DNA of 64,000 bases from Streptomyces actuosus (GCF_016921115.1 NZ_JAFFZS010000013.1:124001-188000), one strand, 5' to 3'. Positions 8,926 through 20,787 are shown, numbered from the stretch's first letter. Notes: generated by a model from the sequence alone, not told the origin. Made by a program: numbers and translations.

Positions 8926-10281
8926 CTAGACCGACGCCGGAATCACCGCCGACACCCGGAACCCCCCGGCGTCCGTCGGCCCGGACACGAACACCCCGCC
9001 CAGAGCGACCACCCGCTCCTTCATCCCCACCAGGCCGTTGCCCCCCGACGGCAGCCCGGCCGACGACGCCGACCCCACCTCCGGCGGCGGCTCGTTCTCC
9101 ACCTGCATCGCGATCTCCGAGACCCGATGCGCGAGCCGCACGTACGCCTTCGCCCCCGCCGCATGCTTGTGGACGTTCGTCAGCGCCTCCTGCACGACCC
9201 GGTACGCCGTCTGCTCCAGCTGAGGCGCGTACGAGCGCGCCTCCCCCTCCACGGACAGATCCACGACCATCCCCGCAGCCGCCGACTGCCCCACCAACTC
9301 CGCCAGCTCCGCCAGCCGAGGCCCCTCCGCAAGACCCTCCGCGAACCCGTCCGCGGGCTCCTCCGCCACCCGCGAAGCCGCCGCGGCCGCGGCCGCGGCC
9401 GCACCCACCGCGGCGAGCGGCACCGACACCGTCGCCCGCCGGCCGACCACGTCCTCGCCGCTGCGCAGCACCCCGAGCATCTCCCGCAACTCGGTCAGCG
9501 CCTGCCGCCCCATGTCCCCCACCAACGCCGCGTTCCTGACGGCCTTCTCCGGGTCCTTCCGCGCGACCGCCTGCAACGCCGCCGCGTGCACCACCATCAG
9601 GCTCACCCGGTGCGCAACGACGTCGTGCATCTCCCGTGCGATCCGCGTGCGCTCCTCGTTGCGGGCCCACTCGGCCCGCTCCTCCGCCCGCTCGGCGAGC
9701 AGCTGAAGCTCCCGCTCCAGGCTGTCCGCCCGCTCGCGGAGGCTCTCCATCAACCGCCGCCGCGCGCCCACGTACAGACCCAGCAGCACCGGAGGCGCGG
9801 TCACTCCCAGGGACGTCGTGATGGAGGCGAACGGCACGAACCAGTCGCCGATCGCCACGTCCCCGTGCGCCATGTCCTGCCGTACCCGCACCAGCGTCAC
9901 GATCAACGTCCCCACCAGGGACATCCCCGCGAGTGCGCCGATGATCCGCCGCGGCAGCTCCGACGCCGCCAGTGTGTACAGGCCCACGATGCCCATCAGG
10001 AAGCCCATCTGGGCCGGCGTGATCGCGATCGATACGAGCACCACCGCGATCGGCCACTGCCGGCGCACCAGCAGCACCGACCCGGCCAGCACACCGAACA
10101 CGACACCCGCCGCGGCCGGAATCCCCGCGTCCCGCGCGAACGGGATGCCCTCCACCGCGCACTCCGCCGCCGACACCAGCGCCAGGCCGACGTCCAGCAC
10201 CGCACTGCGCCGCCGCGGCCACCACCACGGCCCGAAGGGCCCGGTCCGGCCCGCCGCGTGGTCATCCCCCGTCGTGGTCAT
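8926..10281 (-). CDS. Orphan NarL-family sensor histidine kinase
   Basis: A 451-residue membrane kinase. Residues about 28-175 hold five to six hydrophobic segments with little extracytoplasmic sequence. A coiled region (175-208) leads to the HisKA_3 box 'RTRIAREMHDVVAHRVSLMV' with phospho-acceptor His219. An Ala-rich insert encoded by a GCC repeat (about 9380-9405) precedes the ATPase domain, whose N-box is 'QEALTNVHKH' and G-box 'GGNGLVGMKERV'. No response-regulator gene is adjacent, so the partner is elsewhere. ATG 10281 has GGAGG only 1 nt upstream, but a TAGGCT -10 box lies 6 nt upstream, suggesting a leaderless mRNA. Confidence 0.9.
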   Translation of the reverse strand: MTTTGDDHAAGRTGPFGPWWWPRRRSAVLDVGLALVSAAECAVEGIPFARDAGIPAAAGVVFGVLAGSVLLVRRQWPIAVVLVSIAITPAQMGFLMGIVGLYTLAASELPRRIIGALAGMSLVGTLIVTLVRVRQDMAHGDVAIGDWFVPFASITTSLGVTAPPVLLGLYVGARRRLMESLRERADSLERELQLLAERAEERAEWARNEERTRIAREMHDVVAHRVSLMVVHAAALQAVARKDPEKAVRNAALVGDMGRQALTELREMLGVLRSGEDVVGRRATVSVPLAAVGAAAAAAAAASRVAEEPADGFAEGLAEGPRLAELAELVGQSAAAGMVVDLSVEGEARSYAPQLEQTAYRVVQEALTNVHKHAAGAKAYVRLAHRVSEIAMQVENEPPPEVGSASSAGLPSGGNGLVGMKERVVALGGVFVSGPTDAGGFRVSAVIPASV

Positions 10282-10700
10282 GCCTCCAGCCTACGGGCGG
10301 CGGCCACGGCTTTTCCGGCGAGTTTCCGGTACCGCCGCGGTCCACGCCCGGTGACCGAGCCGGGCCGAAACCCACCGGTATCCGTCGAACTGCCGAAGCG
10401 ATCGGGCGGGGCTCGCCATCGGTTGCGGCCACCGGGCCGTGATCCACGGGACGGCGGACGTGGCGGGCGCCGAACACCATGACGCGACCCGGTCGGCGGC
10501 GTCCAGGCGACCGGTCTCCGGCGGACGGCCCTCGACCAGTGCGCCCCGAGGACGGTCCGCGAGAACCTGGGGGACGTGCGTCGCGGCCGTCCTGTCGGCC
10601 CGGTTCTGCCGGGCGCCGGCGTGTACCGTCGCGGCGAGGGCCGGTGGACCGCAATCGCGGCTCGGGTGCAAGGGCGTCTCCGGTAAGGTCTGAAGCGCCG
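10282..10700. other. 419-bp intergenic region upstream of tRNA-Gln
   Basis: It contains the kinase promoter at its left end. TAAGGT at 10684-10689, 11 nt before the tRNA, could be the tRNA -10 box; the -35 is unclear. Small open frames on the + strand (for example 10439-10693) have no recognisable motif or SD and are not called. Confidence 0.5.
10288..10293 (-). promoter_or_regulatory. Candidate -10 box of a leaderless promoter (histidine kinase)
   Basis: TAGGCT (TANNNT type) ends 6 nt before the ATG of the kinase gene, which would place transcription start at or next to the start codon. No convincing -35 is visible. Confidence 0.4.
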
Positions 10701-10773
10701 TCCCCCGTGGTGTAACTGGCAGCACACTGGTTTTTGGTACCAGCAGGACAAGGTTCGAATCCTTGCGGGGGAG
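10701..10773 (+). tRNA. tRNA-Gln (anticodon UUG)
   Basis: A full cloverleaf can be folded by eye: acceptor TCCCCCG/CGGGGGA, D stem GTGT/GCAC, anticodon stem CTGGT/ACCAG around loop TTTTGGT (anticodon TTG), variable CAGGA, T stem CAAGG/CCTTG with loop TTCGAAT, discriminator G. CCA is encoded directly after it (10774-10776). It lies 120 bp upstream of glmU on the same strand. Confidence 0.97.
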
Positions 10774-10899
10774 CCACACCAGACCTCACTCCGGGCCCTG
10801 ACCCAGACAGATCGGGGCCCGCTCCCATGTACCCCGGGAAACGCCCCGGTATCCTGCGGTTGTCCACCCCCACCCCACCAACAGCCGAAGGGCAACCCC

Positions 10900-12345
10900 G
10901 TGAGCGCCATTCGCCCGGCAGCCGTCGTCGTACTCGCAGCGGGTGAGGGCACCCGTATGAAGTCGGCCACACCGAAGGTCCTGCACGAGATCTGCGGTCG
11001 CAGTCTCGTCGGTCACGTGCTGGCCGCAGCCCGTGAGTTGGACCCCGAGAACCTGGTCGTCGTGGTCGGGCACGCACGCGAGAAGGTCACCGCGCACCTG
11101 GCGGAGACCGCGCCGGGCGTCAGGACGGCCGTGCAGGCGGAGCAGAACGGCACCGGGCACGCCGTCCGCATGGGGCTGGAGCAGCTCGGCGGGGGCGTGG
11201 ACGGGACGGTCGTGGTCGTCTGCGGTGACACGCCCCTGCTCACCGGTGCGACCCTCGCCCGGCTCGCGGCCGCCCATCACGACGACGGCAACGCCGTGAC
11301 CGTGCTCACGGCGGAGGTGCCGGACGCGACCGGCTACGGCCGCATCGTGCGCGACGACACGGGCGCCGTGACCGCGATCGTGGAGCACAAGGACGCGACC
11401 GAGGTCCAGCGGGAGATCCGGGAGATCAACTCGGGTGTGTTCGCGTTCGACGGGCAGTTGCTCGCGGACGCGCTGAAGCAGGTGCGCACGGACAACAGCC
11501 AGGGCGAGGAGTACCTCACGGACGTCCTCGGGATCCTGCGCGAGGCCGGCCACCGCGTCGGCGCCTCGGTCGCGGGCGACCACCGGGAGATCGCCGGGAT
11601 CAACAACCGGGTGCAGCTGGCCGACGCGCGTCGCGTTCTGAACGAGCGGCTGCTGACGGCCGCCATGCTGTCCGGTGTGACGGTGGTGGACCCGGCGACC
11701 ACGTGGGTCGACGTCACCGTCACCTTCGAGCAGGACGCCGTCATCCATCCGGGTACTCAGCTGACCGGTGTCACGCATCTGGCGGAGGGTGCCGAGGTGG
11801 GCCCGAACACCCGCCTGAAGGACACGCGGGTCGGGGCCGGGGCGCGGGTCGACAACACGGTCGCGGACGGCGCCGAGGTGGGTCCGCGGGCCGCGGTGGG
11901 ACCGTACGCGTATCTGCGTCCGGGCACGCGGCTGGGGACGCAGTCGAAGATCGGTACGTACGTGGAGACGAAGAACGCCCGGATCGGTGAGGGCACGAAG
12001 GTGCCGCACCTGTCCTACGTGGGCGATGCGACGATCGGTGAGTACTCGAACATCGGGGCCGCCAGCGTGTTCGTGAACTACGACGGCGAGAAGAAGCACC
12101 ACACGACCGTCGGGTCGCACTGCAAGACGGGTTCGGACAACATGTTTGTGGCTCCTGTCACGATCGGGGACGGCGCCTACACGGCTGCCGGCTCCGTGAT
12201 CACCAAGGACGTGCCGCCCGGTTCGCTGGCCGTGGCCCGTGGTCAGCAACGGAATATCGAGGGCTGGGTGGCGCGCAAGCGTCCCGGCAGCCCGGCCGCG
12301 AAGGCGGCCGAGGCGGCCTCCCACGAGAGCGGCGGCGAGGACTGA
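10900..12345 (+). CDS. glmU: Bifunctional UDP-GlcNAc pyrophosphorylase / glucosamine-1-phosphate N-acetyltransferase
   Basis: A 481-residue cytoplasmic enzyme making UDP-N-acetylglucosamine for peptidoglycan in two steps. The GTG start (10900) has GAAGGG upstream. The N-terminal pyrophosphorylase half opens with 'VVVLAAGEGTRMKS' and includes the uridyl-binding 'EQNGTGHAV'. The second half is a left-handed beta-helix built of hexapeptide repeats ('VGPRAAVGPYAYLRPGT') ending in the acetyltransferase signature 'FVNYDGEKKHHTTVG'. Full family length, with a short actinobacterial tail rich in Ala/Glu. It is followed by prs on the same strand, 134 bp away. Confidence 0.98.
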   Translation: MSAIRPAAVVVLAAGEGTRMKSATPKVLHEICGRSLVGHVLAAARELDPENLVVVVGHAREKVTAHLAETAPGVRTAVQAEQNGTGHAVRMGLEQLGGGVDGTVVVVCGDTPLLTGATLARLAAAHHDDGNAVTVLTAEVPDATGYGRIVRDDTGAVTAIVEHKDATEVQREIREINSGVFAFDGQLLADALKQVRTDNSQGEEYLTDVLGILREAGHRVGASVAGDHREIAGINNRVQLADARRVLNERLLTAAMLSGVTVVDPATTWVDVTVTFEQDAVIHPGTQLTGVTHLAEGAEVGPNTRLKDTRVGAGARVDNTVADGAEVGPRAAVGPYAYLRPGTRLGTQSKIGTYVETKNARIGEGTKVPHLSYVGDATIGEYSNIGAASVFVNYDGEKKHHTTVGSHCKTGSDNMFVAPVTIGDGAYTAAGSVITKDVPPGSLAVARGQQRNIEGWVARKRPGSPAAKAAEAASHESGGED

Positions 12346-12479
12346 CCGGAAACCGGCACGTCGAAGTCGGCGTACCGTGATAACTGCACACCCGCACCCC
12401 ACCAGCTGAGACGACCTCTCACGCCCAGTGGCGAGGTCTGCTCGACACCCAGCTGCGACACCTCTGAGGAGACAGTGCT

Positions 12480-13460
12480 GTGACCGGGATCAAGACGACC
12501 GGCGAGAAGAAGATGATGTTCTTCTCCGGCCGCGCCCACCCCGAGCTTGCCGAGGAGGTCGCCCACCAGCTGGGTGTCGGGGTCGTCCCGACGAAGGCCT
12601 TCGACTTCGCCAACGGTGAGATCTACGTCCGGTACCAGGAGTCGGCACGTGGTGCCGACTGCTTCCTGATCCAGAGCCACACGGCTCCGATCAACAAGTG
12701 GATCATGGAGCAGCTGATCATGATCGACGCGCTGAAGCGCGCGTCGGCCCGTTCCATCACGGTGATCGTGCCGTTCTACGGTTACGCGCGGCAGGACAAG
12801 AAGCACCGCGGGCGTGAACCGATCTCGGCGCGTCTGATCGCGGATCTGATGAAGACGGCGGGTGCGGACCGGATCCTGACGGTCGATCTGCACACGGACC
12901 AGATCCAGGGCTTCTTCGACGGCCCGGTGGACCACCTGTTCGCGCTGCCGCTGCTGGCCGACTACGTGGGCCGGAAGGTCGACCGGGAGAAGCTGACGGT
13001 CGTGTCGCCGGACGCGGGCCGGGTGCGGGTGGCGGATCGCTGGTGCGACCGTCTGGGTGCGCCGCTGGCCATCGTGCACAAGCGGCGCGACAAGGACGTG
13101 GCGAACCAGGTGACGGTCCACGAGGTCGTGGGCGAGGTGCGGGGCCGGGTGTGCGTCCTGGTCGACGACATGATCGACACGGGCGGGACGATCTGTGCGG
13201 CCGCGGACGCGCTGTTCGCGCACGGCGCGGAGGACGTCATCGTGACGGCGACGCACGGCGTGCTGTCGGGTCCGGCGGCGGACCGGCTGAAGAACTCGCG
13301 GGTGAGCGAGTTCGTGTTCACGAACACGCTGCCGACGCCGAGCGAGCTGAACCGCGAGCTGGACAAGATCACGGTGCTGTCGATCGCTCCGACGATCGCG
13401 TCGGCGGTGCGTGAGGTGTTCGAGGACGGCTCGGTGACGAGCCTGTTCGACGAGCAGTGA
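12480..13460 (+). CDS. prs: Ribose-phosphate pyrophosphokinase (PRPP synthase)
   Basis: A 326-residue class I PRPP synthase, converting ribose 5-phosphate and ATP to PRPP for nucleotide, His and Trp synthesis. GTG 12480 follows GAGGAGA. The flexible-loop/N-terminal features ('ELAEEVAHQLGV', 'FANGEIYVRY'), the catalytic-loop region 'PFYGYARQDKK' and the PRPP-binding loop 'VLVDDMIDTGGT' are all present. The position after glmU is the conserved bacterial order. Confidence 0.98.
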   Translation: MTGIKTTGEKKMMFFSGRAHPELAEEVAHQLGVGVVPTKAFDFANGEIYVRYQESARGADCFLIQSHTAPINKWIMEQLIMIDALKRASARSITVIVPFYGYARQDKKHRGREPISARLIADLMKTAGADRILTVDLHTDQIQGFFDGPVDHLFALPLLADYVGRKVDREKLTVVSPDAGRVRVADRWCDRLGAPLAIVHKRRDKDVANQVTVHEVVGEVRGRVCVLVDDMIDTGGTICAAADALFAHGAEDVIVTATHGVLSGPAADRLKNSRVSEFVFTNTLPTPSELNRELDKITVLSIAPTIASAVREVFEDGSVTSLFDEQ

Positions 13461-13473
13461 TCGGCACGGAGCG

Positions 13474-13495
13474 CGTGCAGTAAGGGTTCTGCACG
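13474..13495. terminator. Hairpin after prs
   Basis: Stem CGTGCAG/CTGCACG (7 bp) with an 8-nt loop begins 13 bp after the prs stop. It is weak for a terminator and has no U-tract. Confidence 0.4.
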
Positions 13496-13544
13496 TGCTT
13501 CCGCCGTGATGCTCGGCGGGCCTCCACGGCCCGCGGTGATCCTT

Positions 13545-13574
13545 TTGGGTGCGGCCTCCCCGTACGAGTAGACT
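13545..13574 (+). promoter_or_regulatory. Candidate sigma-HrdB-type promoter of rplY
   Basis: TTGGGT (13545-13550) and TAGACT (13569-13574) are separated by 18 bp. They sit in the 246-bp prs-rplY gap, about 130 bp before the rplY start, which would leave a long 5' UTR. Confidence 0.35.
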
Positions 13575-13706
13575 GCTGCAGTTGCTCGGCGAGGGAGGCC
13601 GTGTTCCGTTCGGGACCGGCGCTCCGTTATCGACGCGCTCTTCGTAGCAGGCCGTTCGTGGCCGGGTGACCACGTCCGTTTCCGCTTCCTACGAGGAGTG
13701 ATCATC

Positions 13707-14303
13707 ATGTCCGAGGTGAAGCTCAGCGCCGAGACGCGCACCGAGTTCGGCAAGGGCGCCGCGCGCCGTATCCGCCGCGAGAACAAGGTTCCCGGTGTGC
13801 TGTACGGCCACGGCACGGAGCCGGTGCACCTGGCGCTTCCGGGTCACGAGCTGCTGCTGGCGCTGCGCACGCCGAACGTCCTGATCTCCCTGGACATCGA
13901 CGGCAAGGCCTCCGAGCTGGCCATCCCGAAGGCTACGCAGCGCGACCCGCTGAAGGGCTTCCTGGAGCACGTCGACCTGCTGCTGGTCAAGCGCGGCGAG
14001 AAGGTCACGGTCGAGATCCCGGTGCAGACCGAGGGCGAGCTGGCTCCGGGCGGCAACCTGCTCGAGCACGTGCTGACCGCGCTTCCGGTCGAGGCCGAGG
14101 CCACGCACATCCCTCAGCACGTGACGATCTCCGTCGAGGGCCTGGCGGCCGGTGCCTCGGTGCACGCCAAGGACGTCAAGCTGCCCAGCGGCGTGTCCCT
14201 GGCCGTGGACGAGGACGCGGTGGTCCTGCAGGTCCTGCAGGCGCAGGCCGAGGAGGCCGCCGAGGGCGCCGAGGGCGAGGGCGAAGGGGTCGCCGAGGCC
14301 TGA
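13707..14303 (+). CDS. rplY: 50S ribosomal protein L25/general stress protein Ctc
   Basis: A 198-residue L25 of the long (CTC) type. ATG 13707 is chosen because GAGGAG lies 9 bp upstream; the earlier in-frame GTG 13698 is within that SD. The N-terminal L25 fold ('LSAETRTEFGKGAARRIRRE', 5S rRNA binding) is followed by the TL5-type beta domain, and the acidic Glu/Ala tail (last 20 residues) is usual in actinobacteria. The 5' region is long enough to carry its own promoter. Confidence 0.96.
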   Translation: MSEVKLSAETRTEFGKGAARRIRRENKVPGVLYGHGTEPVHLALPGHELLLALRTPNVLISLDIDGKASELAIPKATQRDPLKGFLEHVDLLLVKRGEKVTVEIPVQTEGELAPGGNLLEHVLTALPVEAEATHIPQHVTISVEGLAAGASVHAKDVKLPSGVSLAVDEDAVVLQVLQAQAEEAAEGAEGEGEGVAEA

Positions 14304-14475
14304 TCCTCGCGGTTCGTCGTCGGTCAGCCGCTGTTCCCCACGGGGGCAGCGGCTGACGCGTATCGGCGTCCCCCTCGGCTCACAGCGCCGCGCCGGAGGC
14401 TCCCGGCGCGCATCAGCGCGTCTCTGCGCCTCTCGGCGCGTACCGACGCGTGCGGCGATCGCGTATCAAGGAGAC

Positions 14476-15078
14476 ATGCACGTGACGACCGATGCCAGTG
14501 CCCCCTGGCTGATCGTGGGGCTCGGCAATCCCGGGCCGGAATACGCCGGGAACCGGCACAACGTCGGGTTCATGGTGGCGGACCTGCTGGCGGAGCGGAT
14601 CGGCGGCCGGTTCAAGCGGGCGAGCCGGGCGCAGGCGCAGGTGCTGGAAGGCCGGATCGGCCCGCCGGGGCCGGCGAACCGGCGAGTGGTGCTGGCGAAG
14701 CCGATGTCGTACATGAACCTGTCGGGCGGGCCGGTGAACGCACTGCGCGACTTCTACAAGGTGCCCGCGGCGCATGTGGTGGCGGTGCATGACGAACTGG
14801 ACATCGACTACGGCACGCTGCGGCTGAAGCTGGGCGGCGGGGACAACGGCCACAACGGCCTGAAGTCGATGACGAAGGCGATGGGCGCGGAGTACCACCG
14901 GGTGCGGTTCGGGATCGGGCGTCCGCCGGGCCGCATGCAGGTGGCGGACTTCGTGCTGAAGGACTTCTCCGCGACGGAGCGCAAGGAGCTGGACTACTTC
15001 GTGGACCGGGCCGCGGACGCGGTGGAGTGCCTGGTGATCGAGGGACTGGAGCGGGCGCAGAGCACGTACAACACGTGA
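14476..15078 (+). CDS. pth: Peptidyl-tRNA hydrolase
   Basis: A 200-residue enzyme that releases peptides from peptidyl-tRNA dropped by ribosomes. ATG 14476 has AAGGAGA upstream; the frame is open further back, but that part overlaps rplY and is a shadow. The signature 'LIVGLGNPGPEYAGNRHNVG' contains the catalytic His28, 'MSYMNLSG' the conserved Asn and 'VHDELDIDYG' the catalytic Asp. The rplY-pth order is conserved across bacteria. Confidence 0.97.
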   Translation: MHVTTDASAPWLIVGLGNPGPEYAGNRHNVGFMVADLLAERIGGRFKRASRAQAQVLEGRIGPPGPANRRVVLAKPMSYMNLSGGPVNALRDFYKVPAAHVVAVHDELDIDYGTLRLKLGGGDNGHNGLKSMTKAMGAEYHRVRFGIGRPPGRMQVADFVLKDFSATERKELDYFVDRAADAVECLVIEGLERAQSTYNT

Positions 15079-15187
15079 GACGAGCGCCGCGAGGGAGGGG
15101 TGCGGTGAGGGTCCGGTGCCGACGCGGCGGTCGACTTTGCCCCGCATGAGTTGACCGGGTGCAAGGTCATGGCCAAAGATCTCGGCC

Positions 15188-15676
15188 ATGTTGTCTGCCG
15201 TCACCTCCTCTCGGGCCTCCGTCGCCGCGCTGCGCTTCGGGCGGACCGCGGCGACGGGCGCACTCGCGGCGCTGATCCTGGTCGCGGGTGTCTGGGCGTC
15301 GTGGGGCACGGCCCAGCACGTGATGCTGACCAGGGGGCGGGAGCAGGGCACGGTCGAGGTGGCGCGGTGCGGGGAGCACACCTGCACGGGTCCCTTCACG
15401 CCGCGGTCACCCGGGCCGCGGGCACGACCTTCGGTGGTGATCGAGCGGACGGTCGCCGTGCGGCGGGGCGAGACCTACACGGTGGTGCTGAAGCCGGGCA
15501 CCGACGAGGTGGTGCGGTCGGGTCCGGCGGGCGTGCTCTACGCGTGGGTGCCGCTGGGCGGTGCGCTGCTGCTGGCGGCGGTCGTGGTCGCGGGCGGTCT
15601 GCGGCGCACGCGCGCGGCGTGGGTGCTGGCGGGGGCGGGGGCGGCTCTGCTGACGGCGGCCTTCGCGGCGGTGTGA
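15188..15676 (+). CDS. Hypothetical membrane protein
   Basis: A 162-residue protein of unknown function. One hydrophobic segment (about 22-40), an extracytoplasmic loop of about 75 residues with a Cys pair ('CGEHTCTG') that could form a disulfide, and two closely spaced C-terminal segments (about 116-138 and 142-160). No SD is obvious before ATG 15188. Coding bias and position after pth, as in other Streptomyces, support it being real. No family recognised. Confidence 0.65.
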   Translation: MLSAVTSSRASVAALRFGRTAATGALAALILVAGVWASWGTAQHVMLTRGREQGTVEVARCGEHTCTGPFTPRSPGPRARPSVVIERTVAVRRGETYTVVLKPGTDEVVRSGPAGVLYAWVPLGGALLLAAVVVAGGLRRTRAAWVLAGAGAALLTAAFAAV

Positions 15677-15733
15677 CCACGTCCTCCCGCGCTCACCGGA
15701 CTGCCGCGCCGTGCCGCGCCCGCAGCTCCGGAG

Positions 15734-15767
15734 CCCCGTGCCCGCGCGTGACCGCGCGGCCACGGGG
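15734..15767. terminator. Strong hairpin downstream of the 15188 gene
   Basis: A 15-bp stem with one mismatch (CCCCGTG-C-CCGCGCG against its complement) and a TGAC tetraloop, between two convergent genes. The surrounding gap (15677-16043) holds this hairpin and the next one and no gene. Confidence 0.75.
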
Positions 15768-15972
15768 CGGCTTCGGGCGGAACGGACAGGCACGGGCGTC
15801 GTCGACGCGTGCGGCCGACACGGCAGGGCCGACGCACGGGCGTTCCCGACGCCGGTGCGGCGACGAGAGCCACACCCCCGGCGGGGCGCCACGCGGCGGC
15901 GGCCGAACAACCGGACGACCCGGCGGCCGTACGGCCGGGCGATTCGGCCGTACGCGCACCCCCGCAGACGGC

Positions 15973-16018
15973 GATACGGCGGTGCCCTTGGGTGCGTTCC
16001 CGGGGGCACCGCCGTATC
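15973..16018. terminator. Terminator hairpin of ppc
   Basis: A perfect 15-bp stem (GATACGGCGGTGCCC and its complement) with a 16-nt loop, ending 25 bp beyond the ppc stop codon. It can work in both directions between the convergent units. Confidence 0.8.
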
Positions 16019-16043
16019 CGCGTCCGCGTCCCGCCCGCCGGCG

Positions 16044-18785
<2,742 letters not shown>

Positions 18786-18981
18786 AGGTGCGGCTCCTTG
18801 CAGTGTTGAAGCTCGTCTGGAGGGAACCCGGAGGTCGGCTCGGGCGGCGGCTGCCGCATACGGGCCGGACATCCGGGAAGAATTCACAGCGGACCGCGCT
18901 GTCCGACCGACTCAAGGATAGGTGCCGGTCGGGACGCGCAGACTCTCGGGCTCTTGCCGCCGGGTGATGCGCTGCCATACT

Positions 18982-19008
18982 TACGACGCCGTAGGTTACG
19001 GAGGCGTA
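18982..19008. promoter_or_regulatory. Palindromic operator overlapping the desaturase promoter
   Basis: TACGACGCCGTA-GGT-TACGGAGGCGTA is an inverted repeat matching at 10 of 12 positions around a 3-bp centre. A TAGGTT -10-like box (18992-18997) lies across its centre. It is 65 bp upstream of the desaturase ATG. The cotranscribed TetR gene is the obvious candidate binder (inference). Confidence 0.65.
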
Positions 19009-19073
19009 GGAACGTGTCCGCGATTCCGGCCGGACGGCAGCTCCCTCGACCCTCGACCCCACAGGGGACGCCC

Positions 19074-20081
19074 ATGACCGCAAGCTCCGACGTGATCGAA
19101 GACGCCCCGAAGGCGGACGCCGAGCCGATGCCGTCCGCCACGTTGGGCGGCGAGCAGAAGCGCTCGATCGAACAGATCACCCTTCTGCTCTTCATCACCG
19201 TCCCGTTCCTGGCGCTGATCGCGGCGGTGCCGCTGGCCTGGGGCTGGGGGGTGAGCTGGCTGGACATCGGGCTGCTGGTGTTCTTCTACTTCCTCGGCTG
19301 CCACGGCATCACCATCGGCTTCCACCGTCATTTCACCCATGGTTCCTTCAAGGCCAAGCGCCCGCTGAAGATCGCGCTGGCGATCGCCGGCTCGATGGCG
19401 GTCGAAGGTCCGCTGGTCCGCTGGGTCGCGGACCATCGCAGGCACCACAAGTTCTCCGACGCGGAGGGCGACCCGCACTCGCCGTGGCGGTACGGGGAGA
19501 CCGTTCCGGCGCTGCTGAAGGGCCTGTGGTGGGCGCACGTCGGCTGGATGTTCGACGAGGAGCAGACTCCGCAGGAGAAGTACGCACCGGACCTGATCAA
19601 GGACCCTGCGCTGCGGGCGGTGTCCCGGCAGTTCGTGCTGTGGACGGTGCTGTCACTGGCGCTGCCGCCGCTGGTCGGCGGGCTGGTGACGATGTCGTGG
19701 TGGGGCGCGTTCACGGCGTTCTTCTGGGGTTCACTCGTCCGGGTGGCGTTGCTGCACCACGTGACCTGGTCGATCAACTCGATCTGCCATGCGGTCGGCA
19801 AGCGCCCGTTCAAGTCGCGGGACCGTTCGGGGAACGTGTGGTGGCTGGCCGTGCTGTCGTGCGGCGAGTCCTGGCACAACCTGCACCACGCCGACCCGAC
19901 GTCGGCGCGGCACGGAGTGGACCGCGGCCAGCTGGACTCGTCGGCGCGGTTCATCCGCTGGTTCGAGCAGCTGGGCTGGGCGTACGACGTGCGCTGGCCG
20001 TCACGCTCACGTATCGATTCGCGCCGCAACGACGACCGGGACGGCTCCCGGCGCGGGAAGGTGACGGCCGAGGCGGCATGA
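19074..20081 (+). CDS. Membrane acyl-CoA (delta-9) fatty acid desaturase
   Basis: A 335-residue integral membrane di-iron enzyme. ATG 19074 has AGGGGA upstream. The three histidine boxes of the stearoyl-CoA desaturase family are intact: HRHFTH (84-89), HRRHH (121-125) and HNLHH (268-272). Four hydrophobic segments lie at about 36-55, 61-79, 187-204 and 208-228. It introduces a double bond into saturated fatty acyl chains, probably for membrane fluidity. Its stop overlaps the start of the TetR gene (ATGA), so the two are coupled, and a palindromic operator covers the promoter. Confidence 0.93.
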   Translation: MTASSDVIEDAPKADAEPMPSATLGGEQKRSIEQITLLLFITVPFLALIAAVPLAWGWGVSWLDIGLLVFFYFLGCHGITIGFHRHFTHGSFKAKRPLKIALAIAGSMAVEGPLVRWVADHRRHHKFSDAEGDPHSPWRYGETVPALLKGLWWAHVGWMFDEEQTPQEKYAPDLIKDPALRAVSRQFVLWTVLSLALPPLVGGLVTMSWWGAFTAFFWGSLVRVALLHHVTWSINSICHAVGKRPFKSRDRSGNVWWLAVLSCGESWHNLHHADPTSARHGVDRGQLDSSARFIRWFEQLGWAYDVRWPSRSRIDSRRNDDRDGSRRGKVTAEAA

Positions 20082-20755
20082 TTGACGCCGTGGCGACCGA
20101 CTCCAGCAGCACCTCCAGCAACGACAAGCCGCGGCGTGCGCGTCGCACCCGGATGACCGGTGCCGAGCGCCGCCAGCAGCTGCTGGAGATCGGTCGCACC
20201 CTGTTCGCGGCCAAGGGCTTCGAGGGCACGTCGGTGGAGGAGATCGCGGCGAAGGCCGGGGTCTCCAAGCCGGTGGTGTACGAGCACTTCGGCGGCAAGG
20301 AGGGCTTGTACGCGGTGGTGGTGGACCGCGAGATGCGGCGCCTGCTGGACATGGTGACGGGCTCCCTGACCGCCGGTCATCCCCGCGAGCTCCTCGAACA
20401 GGCGGCCTTCGCGCTCCTGGACTACATCGAGGAGTCCACCGACGGGTTCCGCATCCTGGTCCGGGACTCGCCGATCCCGCAGTCGACGGGCTCGTTCGCC
20501 TCACTGATCTCCGACATCGCCACGCAGGTGGAGGACATCCTCGGCAAGGAGTTCAAGTCCCGCGGCTTCGATCCGAAGCTGGCCCCTCTGTACGCGCAGG
20601 CGCTGGTCGGCATGGTGGCGCTGACCGGCCAGTGGTGGCTGGACGTGCGCCGCCCGAAGAAGGCGGAGGTGGCGGCGCACCTGGTGAACCTGGCCTGGCA
20701 CGGCCTGGACGGGCTGGAGCCGAGGCCGCGGCTGATCGGGCACCGAAAGAACTGA
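20078..20755 (+). CDS. TetR-family regulator coupled to the desaturase
   Basis: A 225-residue regulator; ATG 20078 overlaps the desaturase stop by 4 nt (a GTG at 20090 is an alternative start). A Ser/Thr/Lys/Arg-rich leader precedes the TetR DNA-binding domain ('RRQQLLEIGRTLFAAKGFEG', 'VEEIAAKAGVSKPVVYEHFG'). The C-terminal ligand domain resembles those of regulators that sense acyl-CoA or fatty acids. Cotranscription suggests that it controls the desaturase operon through the palindrome at 18982-19008; the ligand is unknown. Confidence 0.9.
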   Translation: MIDAVATDSSSTSSNDKPRRARRTRMTGAERRQQLLEIGRTLFAAKGFEGTSVEEIAAKAGVSKPVVYEHFGGKEGLYAVVVDREMRRLLDMVTGSLTAGHPRELLEQAAFALLDYIEESTDGFRILVRDSPIPQSTGSFASLISDIATQVEDILGKEFKSRGFDPKLAPLYAQALVGMVALTGQWWLDVRRPKKAEVAAHLVNLAWHGLDGLEPRPRLIGHRKN

Positions 20756-20760
20756 CGGGC

Positions 20761-20787
20761 GGCCTCCGGTGCGGCGCATCGGAGGCC
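20761..20787. terminator. Bidirectional terminator between tetR and VOC pseudogene
   Basis: GGCCTCCGGTGC pairs with GCATCGGAGGCC (one G-U) around a 3-nt loop, 5 bp from both convergent stop codons. Confidence 0.8.

Noticed and set aside
10439..10693. 84-residue + strand frame upstream of tRNA-Gln
   Set aside because: No SD, no motif, biased composition; overlapped by equally long shadows on the other strand.
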